NCBI GenBank assembly: GCA_002503985.1
Contig: DASW01000002.1
Span: 124,001-188,000 of the forward strand
DNA from: Thermoplasmata archaeon UBA61
GTDB lineage: Archaea > Thermoplasmatota > Thermoplasmata > Lutacidiplasmatales > UBA184
Direction of reading: 5' to 3'
DNA: 64,000 nt
The notes beneath the pieces are model-generated. The model did not search any database. It saw nothing but the letters and a program-made list of their open reading frames with translations, and was not told where the DNA came from. Shown piece by piece: positions 57,116-64,000 of this stretch. Every line of letters starts with the position of its first letter. Positions within the stretch are counted from its first letter, which is position 1. The position numbers and the translations under genes are program-made.

Positions 57116-58828
57116 ATGGCGTTCGAGGTCCAGTCGCTCTGGGATGTCCTCGTGGTCATGGGCCTCGCCCTGGCCATCGCCCCCTGGTTCGGGAGCTACC
57201 TAGGCCGAGTCTACATGGACCGACCCGTGTTCGGGGACGCCTTCTGGAACCCGATCGAGTCGGTGGTCTACCGTCTTCTCGGCACCTCTCCGCGGCATCA
57301 AATGAGGGCTCGCGAGTACATGCTCGCGCTCCTGCTCGTCAACGGCGGAGTGCTCGTCATCCTGTTCTTCTGGTTCTTCTTCCAATCGACCACCCCCCTG
57401 AACCCCCTCGGGATCCCGAACATGGGGTGGGACCTCGCGTTCCACTCGGCGTCTAGCTTCACGACCAACACGAACTTCACACACTTCACGAACGAGTCCC
57501 AGCTGAGCCTGGGCTCACTCATGGTCGCCTGGCCACTCGCCCTGTTCCTCTCCCCGGCGACCGGCCTCGCTGTCCTCGCCGCGATGGTGCGCGGCTTCGT
57601 CCGAAAGGACGGGACGCTCGGGAACTTCTACGTCGACATGACGCGGTCGGTCACTCGACTCCTCCTCCCATTGGCGGTGCTGGGCGCGCTCGTGTTCGTT
57701 CTCCTGGGGGTGCCCGAGACGCTCAGCGCGTCCGTCCTCGCGCACCCGCTGACCGGAGGAACCCAGACGATCTACCTGGGACCCGTGGCGAGCTTCCAGT
57801 CGATCTCCCTGCTCGGCTCCAATGGTGGGGGCTTCTACTCGGCGAACATGGCCTCTCCCATCGCGAACCCTACCGCGCTCACCAACCTCTGGGGGATCGG
57901 CCTCATGCTGGTCTTCCCGTTCTCGGCACCGTTCGCGTTCGGCGAGATCGTCCGTCGGAAGAACGAGGCGTGGCCGTACGTCGGGACCATCGTGATCGTC
58001 CTCGCGGTCGCGCTCGCGCTGTTCATCGGATTCCAGGCGGCGACCAATCCCGCCCTCTCCACCGTCGCCGGCCTCGGAGCGCAAACGAATGGGTATCCGG
58101 TCGGGATCGACACGCGCTTCAGCCTCAGCGAGGGCTCGACCTTCCAGGTCGTGAGCGTGTACTGTAATGTCGGCGCGAACAATCTTCAGATCGGGTCGAT
58201 ATCGCCGATCGCGCAGCTCGACCTGCTCTTCGGGATGTTCACGCAGAGCACCCCGGGTGGGGTCGGCACCGGATTCGCGATGCTGTTGCTCTTCGCGATC
58301 CTCGGGATCTTCGTCGCCGGTCTGATGGTCGGAAGGACTCCCGAGTACCTCGGGAAGAAGATCCACACCTCCCACGTGAAGTGGGCCGCCATGGCCCTCA
58401 TCATCCACCCGGCCACCATCCTGTTGCCGTTCGTCATCGCGGTCGCCGGGAACTTCGTGGTGGTGGATGGGTCCACCATCGGCGCGACGTCGCACAACTT
58501 CACCTCCGTCCTGTACGAGTTCACGTCCGAATCCGCGAACAACGGGAGCGCGCTTTCCACCGGCGCGTTCAACGATCAGACGCTGTTCTTCAACGTCGCC
58601 GGTGCGCTCGTCATGCTCGTAGGTCGGTTCGTCCCGATCCTGGCGATGCTCATGGTCGCGGACATATTCTCGACCCAGGAAGTCCTGCCGGCGGGCGTGG
58701 GCACCCTGAAGACCGCCAGTGGTACGTTCACGATCTACCTCACTCTGTTCCTGATCATCGTGACGGCGCTCCTCTTCCTGCCCGTGATGGCGATGGGACC
58801 GTTGGCCCAGATCTTCGGAGGGATGTAG
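57116..58828 (+). CDS. kdpA: KdpA, potassium-binding subunit
   Basis: A 570-residue protein with ten predicted helices. Selectivity loops resemble other KdpA proteins: SSFTTNTNFTHF in loop 1 and GSNGGGFYSANMASPIANPT in a later loop, with the conserved glycine of GGG. KdpA resembles ion channels of the SKT superfamily and holds K+ in the high-affinity pump. The ATG at 57116 is preceded by GAAAGAGG. Confidence 0.96.
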   Translation: MAFEVQSLWDVLVVMGLALAIAPWFGSYLGRVYMDRPVFGDAFWNPIESVVYRLLGTSPRHQMRAREYMLALLLVNGGVLVILFFWFFFQSTTPLNPLGIPNMGWDLAFHSASSFTTNTNFTHFTNESQLSLGSLMVAWPLALFLSPATGLAVLAAMVRGFVRKDGTLGNFYVDMTRSVTRLLLPLAVLGALVFVLLGVPETLSASVLAHPLTGGTQTIYLGPVASFQSISLLGSNGGGFYSANMASPIANPTALTNLWGIGLMLVFPFSAPFAFGEIVRRKNEAWPYVGTIVIVLAVALALFIGFQAATNPALSTVAGLGAQTNGYPVGIDTRFSLSEGSTFQVVSVYCNVGANNLQIGSISPIAQLDLLFGMFTQSTPGGVGTGFAMLLLFAILGIFVAGLMVGRTPEYLGKKIHTSHVKWAAMALIIHPATILLPFVIAVAGNFVVVDGSTIGATSHNFTSVLYEFTSESANNGSALSTGAFNDQTLFFNVAGALVMLVGRFVPILAMLMVADIFSTQEVLPAGVGTLKTASGTFTIYLTLFLIIVTALLFLPVMAMGPLAQIFGGM

Positions 58829-58829
58829 C

Positions 58830-60965
58830 GTGGCGTCCGAGTTCACCGTGGAACCGGGGGCCCACGTCTCGGTCCGCAAGGTCCCGCACATGTCCTGGCG
58901 CCGGGTTCTTGCGTCGTCGTTCCGGGGCTTCGACCCTCGTCGGGAGATCCACAACCCGATGATGTTCTGCGTGTACCTCCTGTTCCTCTTCCTGATCGTG
59001 CTCACCCTGGCCCCGTGGGCGTTCCCCGACATCGCTCGTACCTACAATCCGGACTACTACCTCGCCGTGACGGTCATCCTGTTCCTCACCCTTTGGTTCG
59101 CAAACCTCTCCGACGCGCTCGCCGAAGCCCAGGGGAAGGCCCAGGCCGACAGCCTCCGTGAGATCCAGAGCGGGATCCTGGCGCGCCAGGTCCGTCCGGA
59201 CGGAAGCCTCGCGTGGGTCGCCTCCGACATCCTTCGGGTGGGGGACACCGTCGAGGTTCGTCCCGGAGAGCCGATCCCGATCGATGGCGACGTGGTCCAT
59301 GGGGCGGCCCTGATCGACGAGTCGATGATGACCGGGGAGTCCGACGCGGTCACCCGGGAAAGCGGCGGGGACAAGACCAGCGTTCTGGGAGGAACCCGCG
59401 TCCTCCAGGGGACGATCCGGGTACGGGTCACGACGGAGAAGGGTGAGTCATTCCTCGACCGCATGATCCGTCTGGTCGAGGGGCAAGGACGGGACCGGAC
59501 CCCGAACGAGCTCGCCCTCGGTGTGCTGCTCTACGCGTTCACGATCTCGCTCTTCGCCGTGATCGTGACGTTCATCTTCCTCGCAGACTTTACCGACATC
59601 ATCTACATCGACATCGCGACGATCGTCGCCTTGTTCGTCTGCCTGATGCCGACAACGATCGGGGCGCTCCTTCCCGCCATCGGGATCTCGGGGGTCAACC
59701 GGGTCGCCCGGGCCAACGTCATCGCGAAGTCCGGGAAAGCTGTCGAGGCGGCCGGCGACCTAGACGTCCTGATCTTGGACAAGACGGGGACGATCACCGT
59801 CGGGAACCGTCTCGCGGTCCAGCTCGTCACCGCGCCGGAGGTGCCGATGGCCGAGCTGCTCGATGCGGCGCTGCTCTGCTCGAGCCTGGACGATACTCCC
59901 GAAGGGCGTTCGATCGTCCGACTGGTCGCCCGTCGTGGTACGCAACCCCGCCGCCTCGAGCCGGGGACGTTCAAGGTCCTGCCGTTCACGGCCGAGCGGC
60001 GCATGAGCGGCATCGTGCTCGCGGACGGCCGAGAGGTGTTCAAGGGGTCCCTCCAGGCGATGGAGACGTACGGAGCGATCCTTCCACTCGAGCTCCGGCG
60101 GAAGGCAACGGAAGCGTCCCGTCAGGGGATGACGCCGCTGGCGATCGCGAGCGGGAGGCGGGCGCTTGGGCTCGTGTACTTCAAGGACGTCGTGAAGCCG
60201 GGTATCAAAGACCGTCTTCGCGAGCTCAAGACGATGGGCATTCGCACGATCATGTGCACGGGCGACAATCGACTCACCGCGGCGGCGATCGCTCAGGAAA
60301 GCGGCGTCGATGACTACGTGGCGGAGGCGAAGCCTGAGGCGAAGCTCGTCCTGATCCAGCGGGAAAAGGCCCAGGGGCGGCTCGTCGCCATGACGGGGGA
60401 CGGGACGAACGACGCTCCCGCGCTCGCGCGGGCGGACGTCGGTCTCGCGATGAACAGCGGGACGAGCGCGGCGAAGGAGGCCGGCAACATGGTCGACCTG
60501 GACAGCGACCCCACGAAGCTCATCGAGATCGTGTCGATCGGCAAGCAGCTCCTCATTACGCGCGGAGGCCTCACGACCTTCTCGATCACCAACGACGTCG
60601 CGAAGTACTTCGCCATCATCCCAGCCGTCTTCATCGCGGCGGGCGCCGGCACCCTGCCGGGGATCGCCCTCCTGAATCTTCTCGGCCTCTCCAACCCCGA
60701 CCTCGCCGTGCTCTCCGCGCTCGTGTTCAACGCAGTCATCATCCCGCTGCTCATCCCTATGGCCCTCTACGGGGTCCCGTTCCGACCCCGCAATGCGATC
60801 GATTTGCTACGCCGGAACCTTCTCCTCTACGGGTTCGGCGGTCTCTTGAGCGCGTTCGTCGGGATCAAGCTCATCTACATTCTCCTATCGTGGATGGAGG
60901 CCCTGCCCTGGGTCCAGCACCTAGGGCTCGTCGTCAGCCATCTCTTGCCGCTCGGAGGGCTATGA
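58830..60965 (+). CDS. kdpB: KdpB, P-type ATPase subunit
   Basis: A 711-residue type IA P-type ATPase. The actuator carries MMTGESDAV, the phosphorylation site is ILDKTGTITVGNR (catalytic Asp of DKTGT), the nucleotide domain contains IMCTGDNRLTAAAIAQ and VAMTGDGTNDAPALARADVG, and the late helices end TNDVAKYFAIIPAVF. It uses ATP to drive K+ import through KdpA. Start GTG 58830 directly follows the kdpA stop, and kdpC overlaps its end by four bases. Confidence 0.97.
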   Translation: MASEFTVEPGAHVSVRKVPHMSWRRVLASSFRGFDPRREIHNPMMFCVYLLFLFLIVLTLAPWAFPDIARTYNPDYYLAVTVILFLTLWFANLSDALAEAQGKAQADSLREIQSGILARQVRPDGSLAWVASDILRVGDTVEVRPGEPIPIDGDVVHGAALIDESMMTGESDAVTRESGGDKTSVLGGTRVLQGTIRVRVTTEKGESFLDRMIRLVEGQGRDRTPNELALGVLLYAFTISLFAVIVTFIFLADFTDIIYIDIATIVALFVCLMPTTIGALLPAIGISGVNRVARANVIAKSGKAVEAAGDLDVLILDKTGTITVGNRLAVQLVTAPEVPMAELLDAALLCSSLDDTPEGRSIVRLVARRGTQPRRLEPGTFKVLPFTAERRMSGIVLADGREVFKGSLQAMETYGAILPLELRRKATEASRQGMTPLAIASGRRALGLVYFKDVVKPGIKDRLRELKTMGIRTIMCTGDNRLTAAAIAQESGVDDYVAEAKPEAKLVLIQREKAQGRLVAMTGDGTNDAPALARADVGLAMNSGTSAAKEAGNMVDLDSDPTKLIEIVSIGKQLLITRGGLTTFSITNDVAKYFAIIPAVFIAAGAGTLPGIALLNLLGLSNPDLAVLSALVFNAVIIPLLIPMALYGVPFRPRNAIDLLRRNLLLYGFGGLLSAFVGIKLIYILLSWMEALPWVQHLGLVVSHLLPLGGL

Positions 60966-61642
60966 GCGCATCCTCGGCCATTTCCCCGCCGGCCCCGAAG
61001 GAACCGGTGCGGGCATCACCCGCGGCCCCCCGACGGACACACTCCAGCCTCCAACACCTGCGCGCGACCGTCGTCCTTCTGGTGCTCGCTCTCCTGGCCA
61101 CGGGGGTGGTCTACCCGGTCCTGGTCACGGGGATCGCCGAGCTCGCCGACTCCTCCGTCGCCAACGGATCGATCCTGAGGGACCCGAACGGGACGGTCAT
61201 CGGCTCTTCCCTCATCGCTCAGAACACGAGCGCTCCCTACCTGTTCTGGGAACGACCGTCCATGACGGATTACAACACGACGCTAGGGGCGGACACGCCC
61301 CCGGGCCCGAGCGACCCGGCGCTCGGCGCGCTCTTGAACGAGACGATCGCGTACATGGATGTGGCCTGGAACTTCAGCGCGAACCACACCCTCCCGTACT
61401 GGTTAGTAGCCCCGTCCGGTTCCGACCTCGACCCGGACTTGGTGCCGGAGGCGGTCCTCATTCAGATCCCGCGGGTCTCGGAGGCGACGGCTGACAACTC
61501 GACCCTCCACTTCGTGTCGGTTATCCAGCTCACGGACCTTGTCAACTCGTATATCACGAATCCCGTTATCCCGTACGTTGGGGTAACGTACGTGAACGTC
61601 CTTCAACTCGACATCAAGCTTCTATCGCTCATCGGGAAGTAA
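60962..61642 (+). CDS. kdpC: KdpC, catalytic chaperone subunit
   Basis: A 226-residue protein. A basic cytoplasmic N-terminus precedes one membrane helix (TVVLLVLALLATGVVYPVLV), then an external domain with SSVANGSILRDPNGTVIGSSLIAQN and FWERPSMTDYNTTLGA, the standard KdpC blocks, and the end region with the LVNSYITNPV stretch. KdpC raises ATP affinity of KdpB. Several N-x-S/T sequons outside suggest glycosylation. The domain is a little longer than in bacteria. Confidence 0.93.
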   Translation: MSASSAISPPAPKEPVRASPAAPRRTHSSLQHLRATVVLLVLALLATGVVYPVLVTGIAELADSSVANGSILRDPNGTVIGSSLIAQNTSAPYLFWERPSMTDYNTTLGADTPPGPSDPALGALLNETIAYMDVAWNFSANHTLPYWLVAPSGSDLDPDLVPEAVLIQIPRVSEATADNSTLHFVSVIQLTDLVNSYITNPVIPYVGVTYVNVLQLDIKLLSLIGK

Positions 61643-61644
61643 AC

Positions 61645-62454
61645 ATGTACCGACAGATCCTCGTCCCGGTCCAGACCGCCTCCGAGGTCGAGCCGATGCT
61701 CCGGTTCGCGTCGATGCTCCTTGACGCCGACGGGGAGATCCGGGTCCTCCACGTGATCCCGACCACGACGCTCCCCGAGGTGACCCGGGAGTGGCGCGCT
61801 TCCGTCAACATCGTGGTCCCCGCGCACGAGACGGGGGCCGCGCTCGACGTGCGCGTCGACCCCGAGGTCCGGGCCGCCACGGACGTCCCGGGCGAGATCC
61901 TCGAGAGCGCTGAGTCGCACAACGTGGACGCCATCCTCCTCTCCCTCGGAGGAGACCGTCGGAGCTCCCGGTTCTTCGTCGGGCACACGGCGACCGGCAT
62001 CCTTCAGCACTCCCGCGCGGACGTGCTCGTCCTGAACCGCCTCGCGCTCGCCGCCCCGAAGCTCCCCCGGATCCTCGTGTCGACCTTCCGGGACCAGCCG
62101 GCCCCGAAGCCGATGCTCCTCGCCGAGGAACTGGCCGTTCGCAACCCGCCCGCGCCGGTCATCACGCTCACGCTGGGGTCTCGTGGCCGGCCGAACGAGG
62201 AACCCAGCGACGACCTCGAAGAGACGAGCACCCGAGGGGTCCGAATCGTCCACCGCCACTGGCTCTTCTCCGAGGCGACCCTCGGCCGTCGCCGACGGCT
62301 TCCCGAGATCCTGCTCCAGGCGGCGCAGCGCGAGCGCTACGGGCTCCTCCTCGTCGGAGAGGAGGAGCAGGGGGGCAGCGCGCTCCTCACGCGTCGGTTC
62401 CTCGAGGAGCTGTTCCGGGCCGCCCCGTGCCCGGTCCTCGCGTTCCGCGACTAG
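61645..62454 (+). CDS. kdpQ: UspA-domain protein of the kdp operon, KdpQ-like
   Basis: A 269-residue protein with two universal-stress-protein-like halves. The first starts MYRQILVPVQTASEVEPML, typical of UspA, and continues to VGHTATGILQHSRADVLVL; the second is weaker (ILVSTFRDQPAPKPM to LLTRRFLEELFRAAPCPVLAF) and has lost the ATP-binding glycine pattern. It starts two bases after kdpC. In Halobacterium a UspA protein, KdpQ, completes the kdpFABCQ operon and helps induction; the position here is the same. No KdpD/KdpE sensor pair is near. Confidence 0.8.
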   Translation: MYRQILVPVQTASEVEPMLRFASMLLDADGEIRVLHVIPTTTLPEVTREWRASVNIVVPAHETGAALDVRVDPEVRAATDVPGEILESAESHNVDAILLSLGGDRRSSRFFVGHTATGILQHSRADVLVLNRLALAAPKLPRILVSTFRDQPAPKPMLLAEELAVRNPPAPVITLTLGSRGRPNEEPSDDLEETSTRGVRIVHRHWLFSEATLGRRRRLPEILLQAAQRERYGLLLVGEEEQGGSALLTRRFLEELFRAAPCPVLAFRD

Positions 62455-62468
62455 GAGCGGTTCCACCG

Positions 62469-63266
62469 ATGGGCGAGCTTGCCTTCGTAGGCCTCGGACT
62501 CAACGACGAACGGGGCGTCTCGGAGGGCGCCCGCGAGGTCCTCTCCTCCTCCGACGTCGTGTTCGCCGAGGAATACACGGCGGTGGCGCCGACGGGAACG
62601 ATCGAGCGGCTCGGTCATCTCGTCGGAAAGCCGATCCGCCGTCTCGACCGGCCGCTCCTCGAGTCCGAGGGGCCGATCCTGGAGGCCCTCGCCGCGCACG
62701 CCCGTGTCTCCCTGGTGGTGGTAGGCGACCCGTTCGCGGCGACCACCCACATCGCCCTCCGTCTCGCCGCCGAACGCGCCGGCCACACCTGGACCTACTG
62801 CCCGAACGCGAGCATCCTGACCGCGGCCGCAGGGTTCCTCGGACTCATGCACTACCGGTTCGGACGCACCGTCTCCCTGCCCCTGCCCTCCGAGAGCTTC
62901 GCTCCCCGGTCGCCGCTCGAGCACATCGCATCGAACCATAGGCGGGACCTCCACACCCTCGTGCTCCTCGACCTGCATCCCGACGAGGGGCGGTACCTCA
63001 CCGCCACCGCGGCCCTCGCGATGATGCGGGAGCGGGACCCGCACGGAGGGTTCCTTACCGATGCGGACCGCATGGCGGTCGTCGCTCGCGTGGGCCAGGA
63101 CGGCGCACGAGCCTGGGTCGCGTCGTTCGCGCGCCTTCGCTCCCTCGATTTCGGGCCGCCGATGCACGCGATCGTCGTGCTCGCCCCCACCCTCCATTTC
63201 GAGGAGGAGGCGGCCCTCCGACGCTATGCCGTCCCGGACGAGGATCCTCGCCCGGCGCGACCCTAG
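62469..63266 (+). CDS. dphB: Diphthine synthase (Dph5/DphB)
   Basis: A 265-residue SAM-dependent methyltransferase of the tetrapyrrole-methylase fold: GELAFVGLGLNDERGVSEGA, FAEEYTAVAP, VVVGDPFAATTHIALRLAA and CPNASILTAAAGFLGLMHYRFG, all Dph5 blocks. It trimethylates the 3-amino-3-carboxypropyl histidine of translation factor aEF2 on the way to diphthamide. ATG 62469 puts the family N-terminus in place; an upstream in-frame extension inside kdpQ is not homologous. It converges on the receiver-domain gene with a 4-base overlap. Confidence 0.95.
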   Translation: MGELAFVGLGLNDERGVSEGAREVLSSSDVVFAEEYTAVAPTGTIERLGHLVGKPIRRLDRPLLESEGPILEALAAHARVSLVVVGDPFAATTHIALRLAAERAGHTWTYCPNASILTAAAGFLGLMHYRFGRTVSLPLPSESFAPRSPLEHIASNHRRDLHTLVLLDLHPDEGRYLTATAALAMMRERDPHGGFLTDADRMAVVARVGQDGARAWVASFARLRSLDFGPPMHAIVVLAPTLHFEEEAALRRYAVPDEDPRPARP

Positions 63267-63664
63267 TGCGGGACCGGCAGCTCTCCGCCACCGGACGGGA
63301 CGAGCGCTTCCGCGAACTGTCGGATGCGGAACGGCCGCAGAAGGACGGCGTCCGGGCGCTGGCCCGGGTCGGACGGGAGATTGGGGGGTCGTGAGGCAGG
63401 GGCCACTAGGATCACGCGAAGCCCTGGGACCAAGGCCCGCGCTTGGCCGACCAGGGGGCCCGAACTTCCCTCGGCGAGGTTGGCGTCCACGACCAGGAGG
63501 GACGGACGATGCACCCGCACCAGCTCGACCGCCTGGGTCGCCCCCTCGGCTTCTCCGTCGACGCGGAAATGATGCAGCCGAAGGAGGCCTCGCAGCAATA
63601 CGCGAGTTTCCTCGTCGCCGGCCACAACGATCGCGCTCGACGTGGAGCCGATGTCACCGCTCAA
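63263..63664 (-). CDS. Stand-alone receiver-domain-like protein
   Basis: A 133-residue protein with the CheY-like alternation: AIVVAGDEETRVLLRGLL (acidic pair in the first loop), SLLVVDANLAEGSSG with the candidate phosphoryl Asp, VILVAPAS, and DAVLLRPFRIRQFAEAL. The conserved lysine of the KPF-type loop is replaced by arginine (LRPF), and the Thr/Ser position reads AP, so phosphorylation-driven switching may be altered. No output domain or histidine kinase is adjacent. It could be an orphan regulator or a pseudo-receiver. Confidence 0.7.
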   Translation of the reverse strand: MSGDIGSTSSAIVVAGDEETRVLLRGLLRLHHFRVDGEAEGATQAVELVRVHRPSLLVVDANLAEGSSGPLVGQARALVPGLRVILVAPASRPPNLPSDPGQRPDAVLLRPFRIRQFAEALVPSGGGELPVPH

Positions 63665-63790
63665 GGTCTTCGCGCCCGATTCGACCGGGTTGTCCCGCCC
63701 CCGAGTCGGGGGTGCTACCGACCTAGTGCTATTTCTCCTTGCGTGTCGAGCGCCGTGCAGTTCCGAGGCCGGGGAGGGGGGTCCGGGGGG

Positions 63791-64000
63791 TCACTTCGGG
63801 CCCGGTTCGCTCTCGCCCCAGTCGGCCACTCCGGCGGCCTGGAGGAGTCGGTCGAGGGCGCCATGGTACTGGGCCGAAGGGGCGTTCAGGAGCTCGCGGG
63901 CCAGGTCGCTCAAGGAGGCCCCGAACTCGCGTTCCGTGGCGGAGAACTGCCACGCGTGGGCGTTCTCCCGGCCCAGGGCCGCCAGGAACGCGAACGCCAG
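63791..64000 (-). CDS. Unknown protein, C-terminal part
   Basis: A frame open from the right edge ends at TGA (63791-63793 on the minus strand), giving 69 residues. The visible part is mostly helical (LSDLARELLNAPSAQYHGAL, DRLLQAAGVADW) and ends in an acidic Pro-rich tail. Third positions are GC-rich, as in real genes here. No family is recognised from this fragment. A competing minus-strand frame to 63729 is low-complexity Arg/Pro-rich and is less likely. Confidence 0.5.
   Translation of the reverse strand: MAFAFLAALGRENAHAWQFSATEREFGASLSDLARELLNAPSAQYHGALDRLLQAAGVADWGESEPGPK

Noticed and set aside
57515..59032. A 505-codon minus-strand frame under kdpA and kdpB
   Set aside because: Charged low-complexity shadow; the plus strand carries unmistakable Kdp subunits.
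1..64000. CRISPR arrays, insertion sequences, rRNA or prophage
   Set aside because: No regularly spaced short repeats, transposase or integrase motifs, rRNA segments or phage structural genes were seen on either strand.

Overview
The window is about 65% GC, densely packed archaeal chromosome. Archaeal hallmarks are an Orc1/Cdc6 initiator, aIF1, diphthine synthase, archaeal S-adenosylmethionine synthetase, isopentenyl phosphate kinase, type 2 IPP isomerase, NreA, a tRNA-Trp gene split by a bulge-helix-bulge intron, tRNA genes without encoded CCA, and TATA-like boxes about 25-32 bases before many start codons (leaderless style). Two giant thermopsin-type proteases, a type 2 (methanogen-type) seryl-tRNA synthetase and kdpFABC with a UspA partner suggest a high-GC member of Thermoplasmatota. 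That assignment is inference from gene content, not from a marker-gene comparison.

0-16 kb: housekeeping and nucleic-acid genes. These are the end of a PfkB kinase, moeA, purQ, a HemK2-type methyltransferase, a THEP1 NTPase, trm1 (whose conserved N-terminus lies upstream of any usual start codon), an Lhr-type helicase, DUF296 and DUF3224 proteins, larE, uvrB, a COG1497-type regulator and a BtuCDF/FecBCD-type uptake operon. 16-24 kb: intron-containing tRNA-Trp, a VOC protein, a polysaccharide flippase-like protein, an ABC-2 exporter operon, a possible small ORF coupled to aIF1, and a rhodanese facing an unusual GcvH-like/TusA-like fusion with a small zinc protein divergent from it.

24-39 kb: a surface proteolysis and peptide-uptake island. 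Two membrane-anchored thermopsins and a membrane-anchored beta-propeller protein alternate with two copies of a DppBC permease pair. The copies share patchy, nearly identical DNA and both have long leaders. No substrate-binding protein or ATPase for these permeases is present here. 38.6-50 kb: tRNA-Ala and tRNA-Pro, a fusion of a swivelling-domain-like region with Nudix, a luciferase-like oxidoreductase, an MBL hydrolase, nreA, a double-zinc-ribbon membrane protein, a methylthiotransferase, S-adenosylmethionine synthetase, and an overlapping operon of isopentenyl phosphate kinase, IPP isomerase and Elp3.

50-64 kb: orc1/cdc6, an aldehyde dehydrogenase operon, type 2 serS, a Hef-like helicase without a nuclease domain, a complete potassium-pump operon kdpF-A-B-C followed by a UspA-type kdpQ, diphthine synthase and a degenerate receiver-domain protein. 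The first and last genes are cut by the window edges. No CRISPR array, rRNA, insertion sequence or prophage was seen.
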